Shown here piece after piece: positions 1 to 12,800 of a stretch of DNA of 64,000 bases. Made by a program: the position numbers and the translations under genes. Numbering within the stretch: the first letter of the stretch is position 1; every line of letters starts with the position of its first letter. The DNA lies in NCBI GenBank assembly GCA_008828725.1, contig MEHQ01003564.1, positions 686,591 to 750,590 of the forward strand, given 5' to 3'. The stretch is from Saccharina japonica (lineage: Eukaryota; Sar; Phaeophyceae; Laminariales; Laminariaceae). Below the pieces are notes generated by a model that ran no database searches, was not told the DNA's origin, and was given only the letters and a program-made list of their open reading frames with translations.

Positions 1-204
1 TGGTATAAACAGTGGCTACAGTTGGCTGTATATACTTAGGTCGTACGAGTATCATTGTTGAGTTTCGTGCGGTCGTTCGCGGAATCTCTGCGCTTTTTAT
101 TTTGTTCTTCACTTAACCTGGCTGGCGCGTGTGTGTGTGGCTCAGATTGGAGTTTGGTTTACCCGGCAATACTTGAAAAACAAATAACCAATTATAGTAG
201 TACA

Positions 205-438
205 AGAGGTCCCCTACTTTATCGATGGCTTGCCAGAGCAAAACGCCTTTATTGCGGAAGCTACCATTTTGCGTCCTAGGTTTTTTACGAGTGCTATCCC
301 CCAGTCGCGCCAAGCCCCTGCTGGGGGAAGCCGCTTTTTCATCATTCCAGCTTTTTTAGTGCTATTCCCTAATCGCGCAAAGGGATTTTGACCGCCTTGT
401 GTCGGGACCCCGTCTTTTTTCATACCCGACCCCTGCTC
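205..438. repeat. Degenerate copy of inverted-terminus repeat family C
   Basis: It shares phrases with the copies at 10832 and 21972: a GGTCCCC-type start, GTCGCGCCAAG, and GATTTTGACCGCCTTGTGTCGGGA near the end (split here by small differences). Part of the interior appears duplicated. The termini are eroded, so the limits are approximate. Confidence 0.45.
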
Positions 439-504
439 TTCATATGACAGCAGTAGTGTGTGTGGTTGGCTTGCTTTGCCACACCGTAGTTCGCGCGATC
501 GAAG

Positions 505-600
505 TATCCCACTCAGCTTGCAAAAATGAGTTTCGATCAAATCCTCGATCTCACAGCTGTGTGTGTTTTTTTTTTTTTTTTTAATTTTTCAATATATACT
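505..600 (+). repeat. Family I dispersed repeat, copy 1
   Basis: The core reads GAGTTTCGATCAAATCCTCG, then a CACAGCTGT word and a T-run followed by a TTTTCAATATA-type tail. An AGCTTGCAAA word precedes the core. The same order is seen at 1510, 5735 (minus), 5957 (degenerate), 8700 (minus), 14417 (minus) and 43125. Confidence 0.6.
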
Positions 601-1509
601 GAATGCTGTAGCCGTAAAGTTCCGCCATTAAGACATGGCCTTTTTTTCCAGTACGGCATGCATGCCTTTTTTCAAGCCAATAAAGCATCCTTTGTTCACG
701 GCCCTTCCCAATCTCGATCGCTCCTCAGCGGTAGCAACATATGTGGTATGCAGGAGGCACGTGGTAGGCTTGAGCTCGTCGAGGCCTTTGTTATTCTGAT
801 TTTTGAACTTTTTCTTTTCTTTTAGGCGACTTCTAAACTGAGCTTAAAAAAAATATCGTCCGAGGGAAGTGGGCAATTGTTTTGTCGCGTCTCTGTCGGC
901 CTTGAAAAGCTTTGATAACAGAGTATGAACAATAGGTGTGCTGCGAAACCGATTTTTTTTTCAACTTTGAGCGCATCAAGCCTCGTTTGAATCCTATCTT
1001 GATATGAAGAATACTCCTTGTGTACATATATTTTTCGGCTCGAAGAGGCCTCTTTCAACCTCATTTGTTTGTTTGTTTGTTTGTTTTTTCGCATCGGTCT
1101 AATGTGAACATAGAGGCGCGTCTGTCTCTTGTGGACTTTTGACATAATTATGCTATACATGCTGGTTTGTACGCACGCACGTAGTGTCTTTTGCGGTGGG
1201 CGTCTGTCTGGTGGAATCCCTCGATTCCTGTGGGTGTGGGGGCCATTTTGGCATTAGGGTGTTGATTTAGCCCCGCCGAAGGCTATCGCTGTGGACACCT
1301 ACTAGTAGAGTCAGTTTGAAGGGCTCAGGTTTGGACATGAGGCCGGGTTTGAATTAAGTGGCTGAACGGGGGCAGGGTAGGGTGATACTGGTGTGCTACG
1401 GTTTTTGCTACTTGTCTTGGTATGCACTCGTAGGGGCCTCTTTCTTGCTTGGCGCAGACATTTCATACATGTGTATGTATCGTGTACCAAGGTATACCAG
1501 TACCTGGTA

Positions 1510-1580
1510 CATGATGAGTTTCGACGAAATCCTCGAGCTCACAGCTGTTGTTTTTTATTTATTTTCAAATAATACGTAAC
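1510..1580 (+). repeat. Family I dispersed repeat, copy 2
   Basis: The core GAGTTTCGACGAAATCCTCG is followed by the CACAGCTGT word and a T-rich tail. It is the cleanest copy of the family core in the window. Confidence 0.6.
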
Positions 1581-3008
1581 ATGAACATTCGAAGCATTCC
1601 ACCAAGCTTGCAAGATACGTTTCGGAAAAAAAACGAGACCTCACACAGGTTATGGTGTTTCTTTCTTTTTTTTGCTTCTACATATTCTACATATTCTTCG
1701 GATATGTAAGGCCGCTTTTTTTGTCCGGCCTCCGCTGCGTATACGACAAGCCTCCAAAAATAGTTTGTAAAGAGGAGGTACGGGGTACGGGACGACGGAC
1801 GTTCCTTCCTCCTTCCGTATGATGCGCGATGCGCACCGAATCTACGGAATACCTTCCGCCGGTTATCACTACGTAGTGTAACTGTCCCGACTCTCACACA
1901 AACACGAGACGTCGTACTATACGACCCTTGAAAAAGTCGAACACGCTGGAGACACTTTCGCAGCAGGGGGAAAGCAGCCTATCGTGTTACCAGCCCGGTC
2001 CCATCCGTTTATGTGTGCGAATAAACCTGGATTTCTCCTGCCTGCCCTAGGTTTTTTCAGTTTTGGGTGCGAGGCTCCTGTAGTCACGGTCGGTTGGAGA
2101 GGGGGGGAGGACGACGGCCTCGTTTCGCCATCTTGTTTCGGTGTTCCAAGTCGGTTTTGTTTTTTTTTTTCCTTAAAAAGTTCCGAGCAGAACGTAAAAA
2201 GGGCGGATGGATGTGCCAATTCCCCGGCGTTCCTCCACCGTATACGATGGAATACTCACACCTTTCGTTAATAAGCAAAACAAACGCTCATGTTCCTATT
2301 TTTTTTTTTGTCTTGCCAGAAGTTTAGTATCAATACAGTTTGTGGGGTCTCAAAAGTCGTCGCTGTCCCCTCACCCCCCCGAACAACAACCCCTCCCCTC
2401 TTGCCCCCCCCCTTCGCCTCTTGGATTTAGCTAGATGTGCCCCAGCAGCACATAATCGCTGTTGTCTTTTACTACATCATCTGACCGTCACGAGGCATCC
2501 ACCCGATTCAGCGGCGGTCTCATATACCCCCTCCTTCCGAGTTGTCTTTCTTTTCACTTTTGATCGACCAAGAAGCGTCCACACAGCCACCGCTCATACC
2601 ACGCCCTCCGCTCACCCACCCCGCACCCCCTTATCGGAGCTGTCATCCTTTCCAGCCTTTCCCTCGCCCTTGAGCGTTCAAACAATGATCGGACATTTTC
2701 ATACTCGAGTGTTTCCTCCTCCCTCGCCGCCCCCTCGCTTTCCCCTTTTGCCCCAAAACCCCGCATCACCCCGCTCTCACACCAGGACTCTCCCCAGCGT
2801 CCGTTACTACCCCTCTTCTCAACACGTCTGAAAGCACCCGCTTGTCCCCCCTTCCCCCCTCTCCCGTCTTACCGTATATCACACGGAAAAGAAGACAACA
2901 CACCCCCTATTAATAGGGGACGAAATACAGATAAGAGTTGCTCCGAAACTACATAAAAGTAGTGCTGCAGGGGGAGGCACATGCACTCGAAAGGGCGGCT
3001 TTTGAGAA

Positions 3009-3180
3009 GATCTCGTCGAGATTTTTCCGTTTGAACTTGTCGATATCTTTCCGTGTGAGATCTTGTCGAGATTCTTTGCGTAAGGTCTTGTGTAGATATT
3101 TTCCCTTTGGGTTTTGTCGAGAAGGTCTTGTCGAGATGTTTCCGTAACATCTTGTCGACATCTCTCCGTACGTAAGACAT
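3009..3180. repeat. Degenerate minisatellite, unit about 25 bp
   Basis: About seven imperfect units run head to tail, each near TCTTGTCGAGATTTTTCCGT with a variable joint. The units diverge by several bases, so the array is not recent. It lies upstream of PUF exon 1 and is AT-richer than the surrounding C-rich tract. Confidence 0.7.
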
Positions 3181-3709
3181 GTCGCTCGACCCTTGCACCC
3201 ATTCTCTCCCCGTGTTGTTGAAAACCTCAACGTGGAATTTTGCTTAGGTGGCTGTGATATCGTGCGTTCTGTGAGGTACACCCCCCGGGCCCCTTGCTGA
3301 CCAGCCCACGCCTTTCCACATAAAGCGCAAGATTTTATCGCTCGCTCGGTTATCCCCACTTCTCCTTGTACCTCACTCATTTCCAACACGCCAAGACCCT
3401 TCCCAGCAACCACGCCCCCGCCCATTCTTTCTTGCCCATTCTTAAGACGCCTCTATCGCGCGCTCCTTCTTTTTTCTTTTTCTTCTGCTGCCTTACAGCC
3501 CCTACTCACTTTCCCCAGGATCCTTCCCCTTCTTCCTTTGCAAACACGCTTCATTTCTGAACACGTCTCATCCCCCCTTTCCCCCCTCTCCGGGCCTCGA
3601 CCCCTCCCCACTCTCGCCAGGATCGACCCCCCTCCCCTCTTTACAAACACCCCTCACATCGCGCGCGCCTCCCCCCCCCCTCCCCTTACCCTTCTTACTC
3701 TCTCGCCAG

Positions 3710-3898
3710 GATCCTGCTCAACAGCAAGCAATGATTGGGCAGATGCAATACTACAGCGCCGCCGGGTACGGCGGCGCTGGCATGGGCGCACAGGCGGCGG
3801 CCTCGCCGGCGCTCTCGCACATGAGCCACCAGGCTTCCGGCGCGTACCCGAGCTCCCCTGGACACTCGGTCGGCTACGGAATGCAATCAGGACAGCCG
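3710..3898 (+). CDS. PUF gene exon 1 (first recognised), disordered N-terminal region
   Basis: It encodes 63 residues starting DPAQQQAMIGQM, rich in Gly, Ala, Ser, Tyr and Gln, typical of the disordered N-terminal part of Pumilio proteins. A pyrimidine tract and GCCAG precede it and a GTTCGT donor follows. Both ends are phase 0. An ATG at 3731 is in frame, but the good acceptor just before argues that this is an internal exon. Confidence 0.75.
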
Positions 3899-6800
3899 GT
3901 TCGTACCATACGCGTGTTTTTTTTGTTTTTTTGTTTTAATATTTTTGATCATGGGGAAGTATGTAAGACAACCTTAGCTGTGGAATCGGATTATTTTTAT
4001 TATTATTTTTTCTTGTCTTTTTTTTTTTTTCGAAACGTGAGGAGCGTCTTTTTTGCCCTTTTGCGTGTGGACGAAGAAAACACTTGGCGATCGCGTCTGC
4101 TTGTTGCTGGAAGTACTGGTTTTAGATCATAGGGTGGTTGTGGTCGACGCACAAGCGCTTCTGTGGTTTTCTCGTTGTGTTTGAAAGTATCACGATCAGT
4201 TCGAAAAATATGTAACCTTAAAAATGGTTTTAATCTATACGTATAATATGTGCTACTGCTACCTTCAAAGCGTCTATACCTATACTCTACTGCTCGTACT
4301 TCCTTGAAAAGGTCCACCTATAGATGCTACGCGACTCGTATTACGTCGTCATTGTTGCTTCTGTCGTGGATCTCTTTGGCAACGATGTGAGGGCAGTTTT
4401 ACGCCCAGCTGCGTGTTTCGGCTGGTATACATGTCGCCAATTTCATTCCCTGTCCGTGACTCATGGCTTCGTGTTATTGGGTCGTTCGTTCGTCTGCCCC
4501 TTTTGAGCATACGATGATGTCTGGGGTCGACTGGCAACATTTTTATCACGGTTTTCGGCCTGGAAAAAAAAAGGCTTGTAAGATAAGTGATCTTGACCAG
4601 TATATAAAGTCCATTAGACGAGGAAAAAGTGAGCTCGACTTGCTACGAAGCATGATGACGGTGTATATGGACGATTCGTGATCTCGACCCCCTGTTTTTT
4701 TTTTGGCGTCGCGGAAGGGCGTGTGACTCCTGAGATGTGAACTAATCAAGCATCGCGTATCCGTGTTTTCGCGCCCGCTCTCCCTGCGGCTGCCACGGTT
4801 CATTACGCTACGTCGTACGGCTGTTTTCTATTGCACATATGGGATAGCCAATGCACATATTTTTGTCGAAAGATATGCACGATAGATCCCTAATCTATAT
4901 GGTATATATATTGACCTCTGCCTAAACTTTTCGTCTTTTTGGTCGCTATCTCCTGGTCCCAAAAGCTTCCAAAACATTTTTTTCTTGGCCTTTTTGAAAC
5001 CCAACGTTACCGAACCGAAACCCCGAAGGGCGCGAGTCTCACTTGTGAACCTCCGCAAAAAGAGAGCGTGCAGCAGCATCGGCAGCACCAGTCATACACG
5101 AGCGCCATCATGCTGCGCTGCAAGCTTAGTAGCTTGTTTGTCGTGAATACCTGATAGGTAAATATGTCCCTTCTATTGCACTTTGGTCGTAATCTATCAA
5201 CCTCATATTAACAGCATGTGCAGCAGCGGGGCAAGTTACGTTGCCTTTTTTTTTTTTTTTTAGTTCTCTGTACGACGTCAGGAAGGGGGGGCGCTCTGCT
5301 GACGTGGTACGAGAGCTTCTCGCTTCCCTATCGTACTGCTAGTACCCGAGAGTCCCGTCCCCTCTCCCCATCCGGCCGCTAGTACCCCAGAGTCCCCCCC
5401 CCCCCCCTCCCCCTCCTTCAACATGTTTCGTCTCGAAAGGGCTGCGTGGTCAATGGTCGAATGACTAAGGCAAGCAAAAAATGAGCACGCCCCCGCCGCG
5501 CCCCCCCCCCTTCACACGTGCAGTCGTGGACGGCCGAGACTCCCAATGGTGGAAAACATTTGACACAGCTTTTTGTACGCCATTCTGCTAGTGTGAGCCG
5601 AGAATCGCCACGTGGTCCTCTGCGCTGTGCGTTAGTGTGGGCAGCAGTTCCTTACGTTGCAGGTTTTTTGGGCGCATGGCATACCCCCTATAATTATACT
5701 TATCATGTATATATTTGTTCATGTAGGATACTATATATATAAACCTTGAAAAAAAAAAGACTAAAGCTGTGAGATTGAGATGGAAGGTTTTGTCGAAACT
5801 CACACATATGATATGTGCAAGCTGCGCCGGACGATCGATCTATGATTGAAATACTGCAGGGCGGCATCCAAATCCCGCGATTGATGGTACTCGTAGCGAA
5901 AGGCAATGGGCGCGGGGTGCGGCACGCTTTACGGCCTTGCCGCTCAGGTCTTATTTGCAGCCCCACGGATACACACAGCTTGCAAACAGGACTTGTGACG
6001 AAGTCCTTGATGTCGCAGCGGTCGTTTCTAATTTTTATGAACATACCTCGTATATACATGGTACATAAAAGTATATTCCATGTGTCTACATATCCCAATA
6101 GCCTCTGGCCGATTTTCTTTACTGCTGTTCTACGGCTTCTCTTTGTACACGAGCGTATCTTGTGTGTCAACTCTTATTCTCGTACTGTTAAGTATTTTGT
6201 CCCTGAAAAGTGGGTTCGACCCTAAAAGACATGATGGTAAGCATTGCGCAGCCAGTGTTTACACCTCGTTCATGCATATATATTTTTTCACGTGCCGACT
6301 CGGTTGAGCTGCGTAGATCAAATGGTCGATAGTCGAAAGTCCACGCACGAACAATCCTCATTTTACACTGGCATACTGCATTTCTGTACGTAATCTATCC
6401 TTGTTTTATTTTGATACAAAGGATTCGCACAGCAGTAAGTCAGCCTCAGGGCTAGGAGGTTTGTAAATATTCCAGCCTGTCCCGAAATAAACGTACTGTT
6501 CAATCAAAATATTATGACACAAATGGTCTTTCTATTTACATATACGAAGTAGGGTATTATTATCATTGTAAGCGTAGGGTTCCATGGAAGCAGAGGCTTT
6601 TTTGTTTTTCGGGCTCTTTAGCCGGAGGAGGAAGTGACTTGAGTCACCCCGTGGGCAATTTTGTTCTTGGAATCTTTTTTTTTGTCGATTTTCGCGACAT
6701 TTTGTTTGGGCTTACGTATAGGCCTTCTGAGCCATTTGTAGGTACACTGAATATGATGCACTCGGGACACGAGTTCCTCTTCCTGCCCCCGGCCATCGCC

Positions 6801-9800
6801 CGATCGTACTTTTCGCGGGATGGCTATTGCAAGGTACACCGACGCCCTCCCTGTGTCTACGTACTCCGAGTTAGACTTGACCTGTTTTTGGCTTTGATTT
6901 TTATCCATAAATGGCGCATTTGAACCTCTTCAGCTCGAAGCTGAAATATGGCCAAATGGCTGTCGGGACCAGGTGACTCGAGCTGTCAGCATCAAGCGCG
7001 AACAAGCCTCGAAGTCGCCTTGTGAGGTGGAACGTGTATTGGGACACAGAATATAGCGTGTACACTTAGTATAACCCAGCACGATGCTTCGACTGGAGAA
7101 CTTTTTTTTTGTTTTCTCTCTTCGTAGGCAAGAGGCCGTTTGTAAGTACAGGTTTGGCCATTTATCGGTAGAACCGAAGCCAAAAATAGGGTCAACCCAA
7201 CTTGAGTTGCCACAGAGAGGTGTGTTCCTGGAACTTTCCAGCGAAAAAAAAGCTACGATCGGGCGCTGGCGGATGGACCAGAGGGAGAATCGAAAGTCCT
7301 CTAACGAGAGCAACATTTAGTATATCTATTAAATTACTCAAATGCCTACCTACAGGTAGGTGTACCTACTTTTGTCTTCTGCCTCTTTTTCTCCCTCTCG
7401 AGAGCCCGAAAGGGGGTTTGCTCTACGTTAGGGACCCCTTTCACCATAGGGTTGGTTTAAATAAGTCATTTTACCTACATACTGGCACGAAGTCGCTGCG
7501 TAGTGTTTTAGCGTTGATCAAAGCCTGCAAGCATGCAGAATTATTCGTTGTCGTTTGGTCATTTCGTGCCTTGTCATCTGACAAACGACAAGTGTTGAAT
7601 GTTCAGAGCATGTGCTGTGTTTTTCTTATATTCCCGTTACGCCTTCGCTCCCGTTTCGTTGACACATTACTTGAAGTTATACTGGGTTTTCCATATTCTG
7701 TACAGTGCATTTCTAGAAGGGTTGCGTTGTAAAGTTTAACGCCGCGATGATTAAAAAAAATATGCCAACGAAAAGAAGCGGAAAACCAAGAGAAACCAAC
7801 AACAAATAATATGATATATATGATATATCTATATATTTATATATCTATATATCTATTTTTTTTTCCCGTACCATCCCTTCATAATAGTTCACAAGTATGT
7901 CAACCCTTATAGGACTGGAGTCCCGTTTTGGGGAAAAATTACTTAGAATTAGGGTGGGTTGTCCCCAAAACGGGACTGCAGTCCTAAAAGGGTTAAGAGA
8001 TGACACCTATTATAGCAGTAGTCGGTATCATAGAGTCGCTGCTGGATAACACAGGGTTATCTTCTACAACGTAGCTCGTATTACAGCAGTAGGCTAGACT
8101 ATACCTTGTCCCTGGTATCAAACATGGTTTACTTTCTATTACGGTTGATCCGTTGGCATTTCTTGAACCCCGTTTTTGGGGACTAACTACTTGGAATTAG
8201 TGTGGCATAAGTTTTTCAGTTATGAATGGGTTAACCCCTTGAGAAATGGTCCCACGAACTTGGGGACAAAATACTTGGAATTAGTGTAGGACATTTTTTT
8301 CAGTTCTGTATGGGGGTAACATCCTGTTATGGTCCCCCCTTGGTACTGACTGTTCTTGCTGTGAAAGGTCTTGGTGAGGTGGGAGTGTACTATGCAAGCT
8401 GTTAGTCTTGGGGCACGGAGGGCCATTTTTTTTTTTTTTTTTTCACTTTTGGTGTGCTCCGGTGGCTATCCGACGATCAATGTGCATGCGCCCTGAGCGT
8501 CAGCTTTGAACTCCAAAAAGCAAAGAGAAGAAACCCAAAGTGGACAAAAAAAAGAGGAAAAACCTATGATATGTACGAGAGTTACAGGTTGTTACGTCAC
8601 TCTCTCCCTCTCCACCTCTTACACGATTCCCCGTTTTTTCACCTAGATGCACGGCATGAGTACACCCCCCCTCCTCCTCGTGTCTTCTCTTTCTTTTTTT
8701 TTTCAAATTAAAAAATTTAACATAGGCTGCGAGATATGATTTCGTTGAAACTCATTTTCGCAAGTTTCGTTTGTTATTTCGTGTCGCGCGCACTAAAGGT
8801 TTCGTATGACCTCAGGTAAGGATATCGTCTCGATTACATACGGCATTAGTAGTTATTTTTAGAGGGGGACAACAACTGCAGTACATTTTTATGTCTCCCA
8901 AGGGAAACAAATCCTGACGTGCATTGTTTTGTTTATTCTGGACGTTTCCCTACGATCCCCTCCCGCAGCAGATGGAGATGCAGCAGCAGCAGGCGCTTGC
9001 CAGCGGCTACCCCGTCGCGGCTGCCGGCATGGTTCACAACATGGGGGTGAGAAATGAACGATCGGTCGGTTTGGGGAGAAAAAGGTTGGGAGGGAAGGGG
9101 AGAAAGGCGCCAGGGGGGGGGGTAACGGGAGGCAGGAATATTCATTCACGCCTTGGTCTGGTTTCTACAAGATGGTTGACTGTCTAGTTATCGAGTAAAC
9201 TTTTTCACGAGCGGCTAAAGGGTCAAGGTCGGTCGTACGAAGTATTTTTTTCTCCAACCACTGTGCCGAAGCTACTGCTGCGGTGCGCGAAGGTCTGTAC
9301 AAGCCAAAATACCAGTGTGTGTGTGTGTTCTTCACATTAAACCTTCCTTTCTACCCGTCGACATCCAGCACACCCAGTGTACGTGCCGATTCATCATCCT
9401 AAAAAGGTACCAGTTCTGTGGTCACAAAACTACGACACAGAGATACTACTCGTACACTCAGTGCAGTAAGCAGAGCAGACAATGCAATGCGATATACGAC
9501 AGGCAAGACCTTACGTAGCTACGAACATATAAGTAGTGTTTACGTTCACGGCTTGAGCCCCTTCCGGCAAGGTGGTTGACATTTCACTCCAAAATCTAGA
9601 CTGTCGTACGTAGGGGTTTTGGGGGTAGTACAGAGTACATACAAGGTAAATTCTATCGTACTAACAACCATTCAGTCGAAGCTACGCACCGCTGAAAAAA
9701 CAGTATTTCACGCATGCTACGGCGGTAGAGGTTATAGGTACACCATTTTTATTTCTGATACACCTCACTTACCAGCAGGTAAGTCAGTAGTAAGTGACCC

Positions 9801-12800
9801 AAAAACTGATTTTGGAGGACAATATAAGTTCTACCCAATGACTGATCCCATGGCTTCACGAGAATAAAATACAAGAACATTCTGCAACACAATCATTAAA
9901 TCCCGATGATGTTGGGTTGAGCCCTCCCGTCCGTCATTTAGAAAATGGAAAATATGTCAGGTAAGTAAGATATATCAAGTGCTATACCAGGCACGTATAA
10001 ATATGACACATCATATTTACGCGGATTCGGCTACTTGATTGAGCCCATGAAACACGTTTCCCCCCCCCCCCGCAGGTTTTGTCTCTCGTGCTTTACTACC
10101 TATTCGACTCGTGAAGTTAAAAATAAGTGGAGTTGCGGGTGGATATCCTTGCGGTTCACGCTATGCGGTTCACATTAGTGTCCCACGGTTCACACGGGCT
10201 ACCCTCTACCATAACTGTCGAATGAATATGTGGTGTAGTACTCGTAGGTTCCCTTTTTTTTGCTGTTTGAACTATTAACAGTTCACTCCAACTTCCAAGA
10301 TTATGAACCAAAATATTGTCTCTAAGCCGAAGTGTTTTGTGTCCACAACAGGGTTGCAGTGTCTACGTACACGGGTTTAAAAATAAGTCGAGCTACGAGT
10401 ATTCCCTCTGTGTGGTTGATTTTTCGTGACGTCCTCGGACTGGTACTGGAAGAGGTGGCAACACCTCTACTCTATTAATAGTTGACGTCGACTCGACTAT
10501 TTATACCCTTCCGTCCTTCCGTGTGTACTTGCGTGGCTTTCTGTTGACGTCCTTGGACGGATATCGTCGTGTGATCTGGCAGTTTACCACTTACGACTCT
10601 TCGACACTGGTAACGAGGGGTTACTCTGACGTACACCAAAAAAAATAAGGACAGCAGACAGTAGTAGTACCGTAAAACTAAGCCAATCAGATCCTATCAA
10701 CAACCATTGTCTCAATCATTTGGTTGGAAGTATAGACATTTGTGCATAGTTTTCGTAGACCTGAAGAAAAAGTTGTTTGCCAACCCTTTTGGTCGAATTA
10801 AGGTGGTGAGTGGTTTGGTTAATCACTACACCAGGGGTCCCCCAATAAGGCGGTGGTGTGCTCATAGAGCAATATGACCGCTTTATAGAGGGAAGCCGCC
10901 TTATTCATTCCCCAGGTTATGAGTGCGATTTCACAGTCGCGCCAGGCGATTTTGACCGCTTCGGAAGACCGCCTTACTCAGACGTGCTTGTCGGGGAACC
11001 CCTACTGTGCGTAAGACATACCACTATACGAGTATCATTAGTATATAGACTATGCCACCAAAATGCCGGCGCTATATACACGAGCAGGAACTGGCACTAC
11101 TTGGCCCACTTATGTATAGTACCGCACTGGTGGTGAGTAATCCCATCTGTTTCCTTAGCGATCTTTCCTGAACACCACGCGCGGGGGGCAACCGGCACTG
11201 CTTAAACGGCACTATATAGTGACCAATACTCCAATATTAAGGCTTTATGTACCTGGTGGACGCTTGTTACGATGTACCTGGCACGTGGTGGTGATGAGAT
11301 TGGTTACCACAGTAGTAGTGGTGGTTAAAGCCATCTGTGCCAAGCAATTTCGCAAGCACTAACCACGTACGGCGGACAGCCGGTACCACTCAACCGACAC
11401 TAACCGTAGACGGACCAATACTACTTGCGTACCTGGTATATAGACGCCTGCTCTGATATATACATGGCACCTGGTGGCTTGGGAGGGTACTACTCCTGTA
11501 CGAGGCAGTTTTCAAGGGTAAATGTTTCCAGCATATAGCACTGATGGTATACTCCTCAATCAAATGTCGGTATTGTACCCCTGTCTTTCTTTTGTCGAGA
11601 AATCATTTTTTTTTCATCCGCCCCTTCCCGGAATACCCTGTCTCCAAACAAAACCAACTTGGTTAATTTAGACTCGAGACATGAATCAAAGAACTTGACC
11701 TGCCCGTACTCATATCGTGTGTAATACACACATCCGCCTGGGAACGGATTCTGATTTTGTTTTCTCGAAATTATGGAAGCAAGCCACACACCACTGAAAA
11801 AACGTGGCCTTTGGAAATGACTTCTCCGTCGAGATCTGTCTATTATGTGGAGGCGTCGCCTACCGCTCGGCGTGTACACGTTTATCCCCGTTGTTCAGAA
11901 AAACAGCTTGGAATGGAAATCCGTCCGATGGGGTGTGTGGTGTCTTAGCCCATTCTGAACTGCAAAAATTGTCCCACACTAATTCCAAGTAGTTTGTCCC
12001 CAAATATGTGCAACTACTGTAGTTCTTAAGGGGTCAAGCGTTTTATTTTTGGTCCCCGATTATGTTAGTATTATTTTGATTATTATTTACACTTCTCGAG
12101 TGTATTGATAATATTACGATTATCCTTGCCATCCGAGTTCCAATGTGTATAGAGCATGAGCCTCAACGTTTGTCACCGAGAAACAATTCACGCCGAAATA
12201 ACAAAACCAAGGGAAACAAAACAAAAACTCTCCCCACAAAATCTACTTCCTTCTATTATGTACCTGCTTCCGGCTTTCGAGCTTTGTCTACTACTCCATT
12301 TTGTTCCTCTTATTATCCTTATTATCATCTTTGCCATCCGATCATCATTTTGCAGCATGAGCTTAAACCTTGATCACGCATAACATTCCCGAAAGCAGAA
12401 AACCACGGAAACAAAGGAAACCTATGCGCAAAGTTGTTGATGCAAATCCCAGATGTACCTGATATTATGACGGGTATGGTATTGTTGAGAGAAGTTTCAT
12501 GCAAGGAACATGATACTCATTTGACTGGTATTATTTACATGCCCTCGTGTAGGCGACCCGGGTACTCCAAAACTACCTACCCTGCCAGTGAATAGCACAC
12601 CTTTGGAAATGTCTACTTCATCGCAAATGATTTTCCAAGAAAAGCCTCCGAGCCGAAAAAGTGAAACCCCAGGCCCTCCTCGCGAACAAGAGCACAGGGC
12701 TCCTACATTCTCTTTTTATACAATGAGCAATATTGGGGGGTGGGGGGGGGATCGGTGTTATTTTTCCCCATCCCCAGAGGGGAGGCCTTACGAGCATATC

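Larger units (their letters stand above)
1..3709. other. Non-coding flank or intron upstream of the first recognised PUF exon
   Basis: I see no convincing exon in this stretch. From about 2340 to 3709 it is C- and T-rich on the + strand, ending in a strong pyrimidine tract and CAG just before 3710. This looks like the 3' part of an intron, so the PUF gene probably has at least one more exon, with the start codon, upstream or unrecognised here. The stretch also holds a degenerate family C copy, two family I repeats and a minisatellite, listed separately. Confidence 0.5.
3899..8968 (+). other. PUF intron 1, about 5.1 kb, repeat-rich
   Basis: No further exon is seen. It contains family J, I, K, A and B repeat copies, several C- or T-runs, and otherwise unremarkable AT-richer sequence. 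It ends with CCCGCAG before exon 2. Confidence 0.7.
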
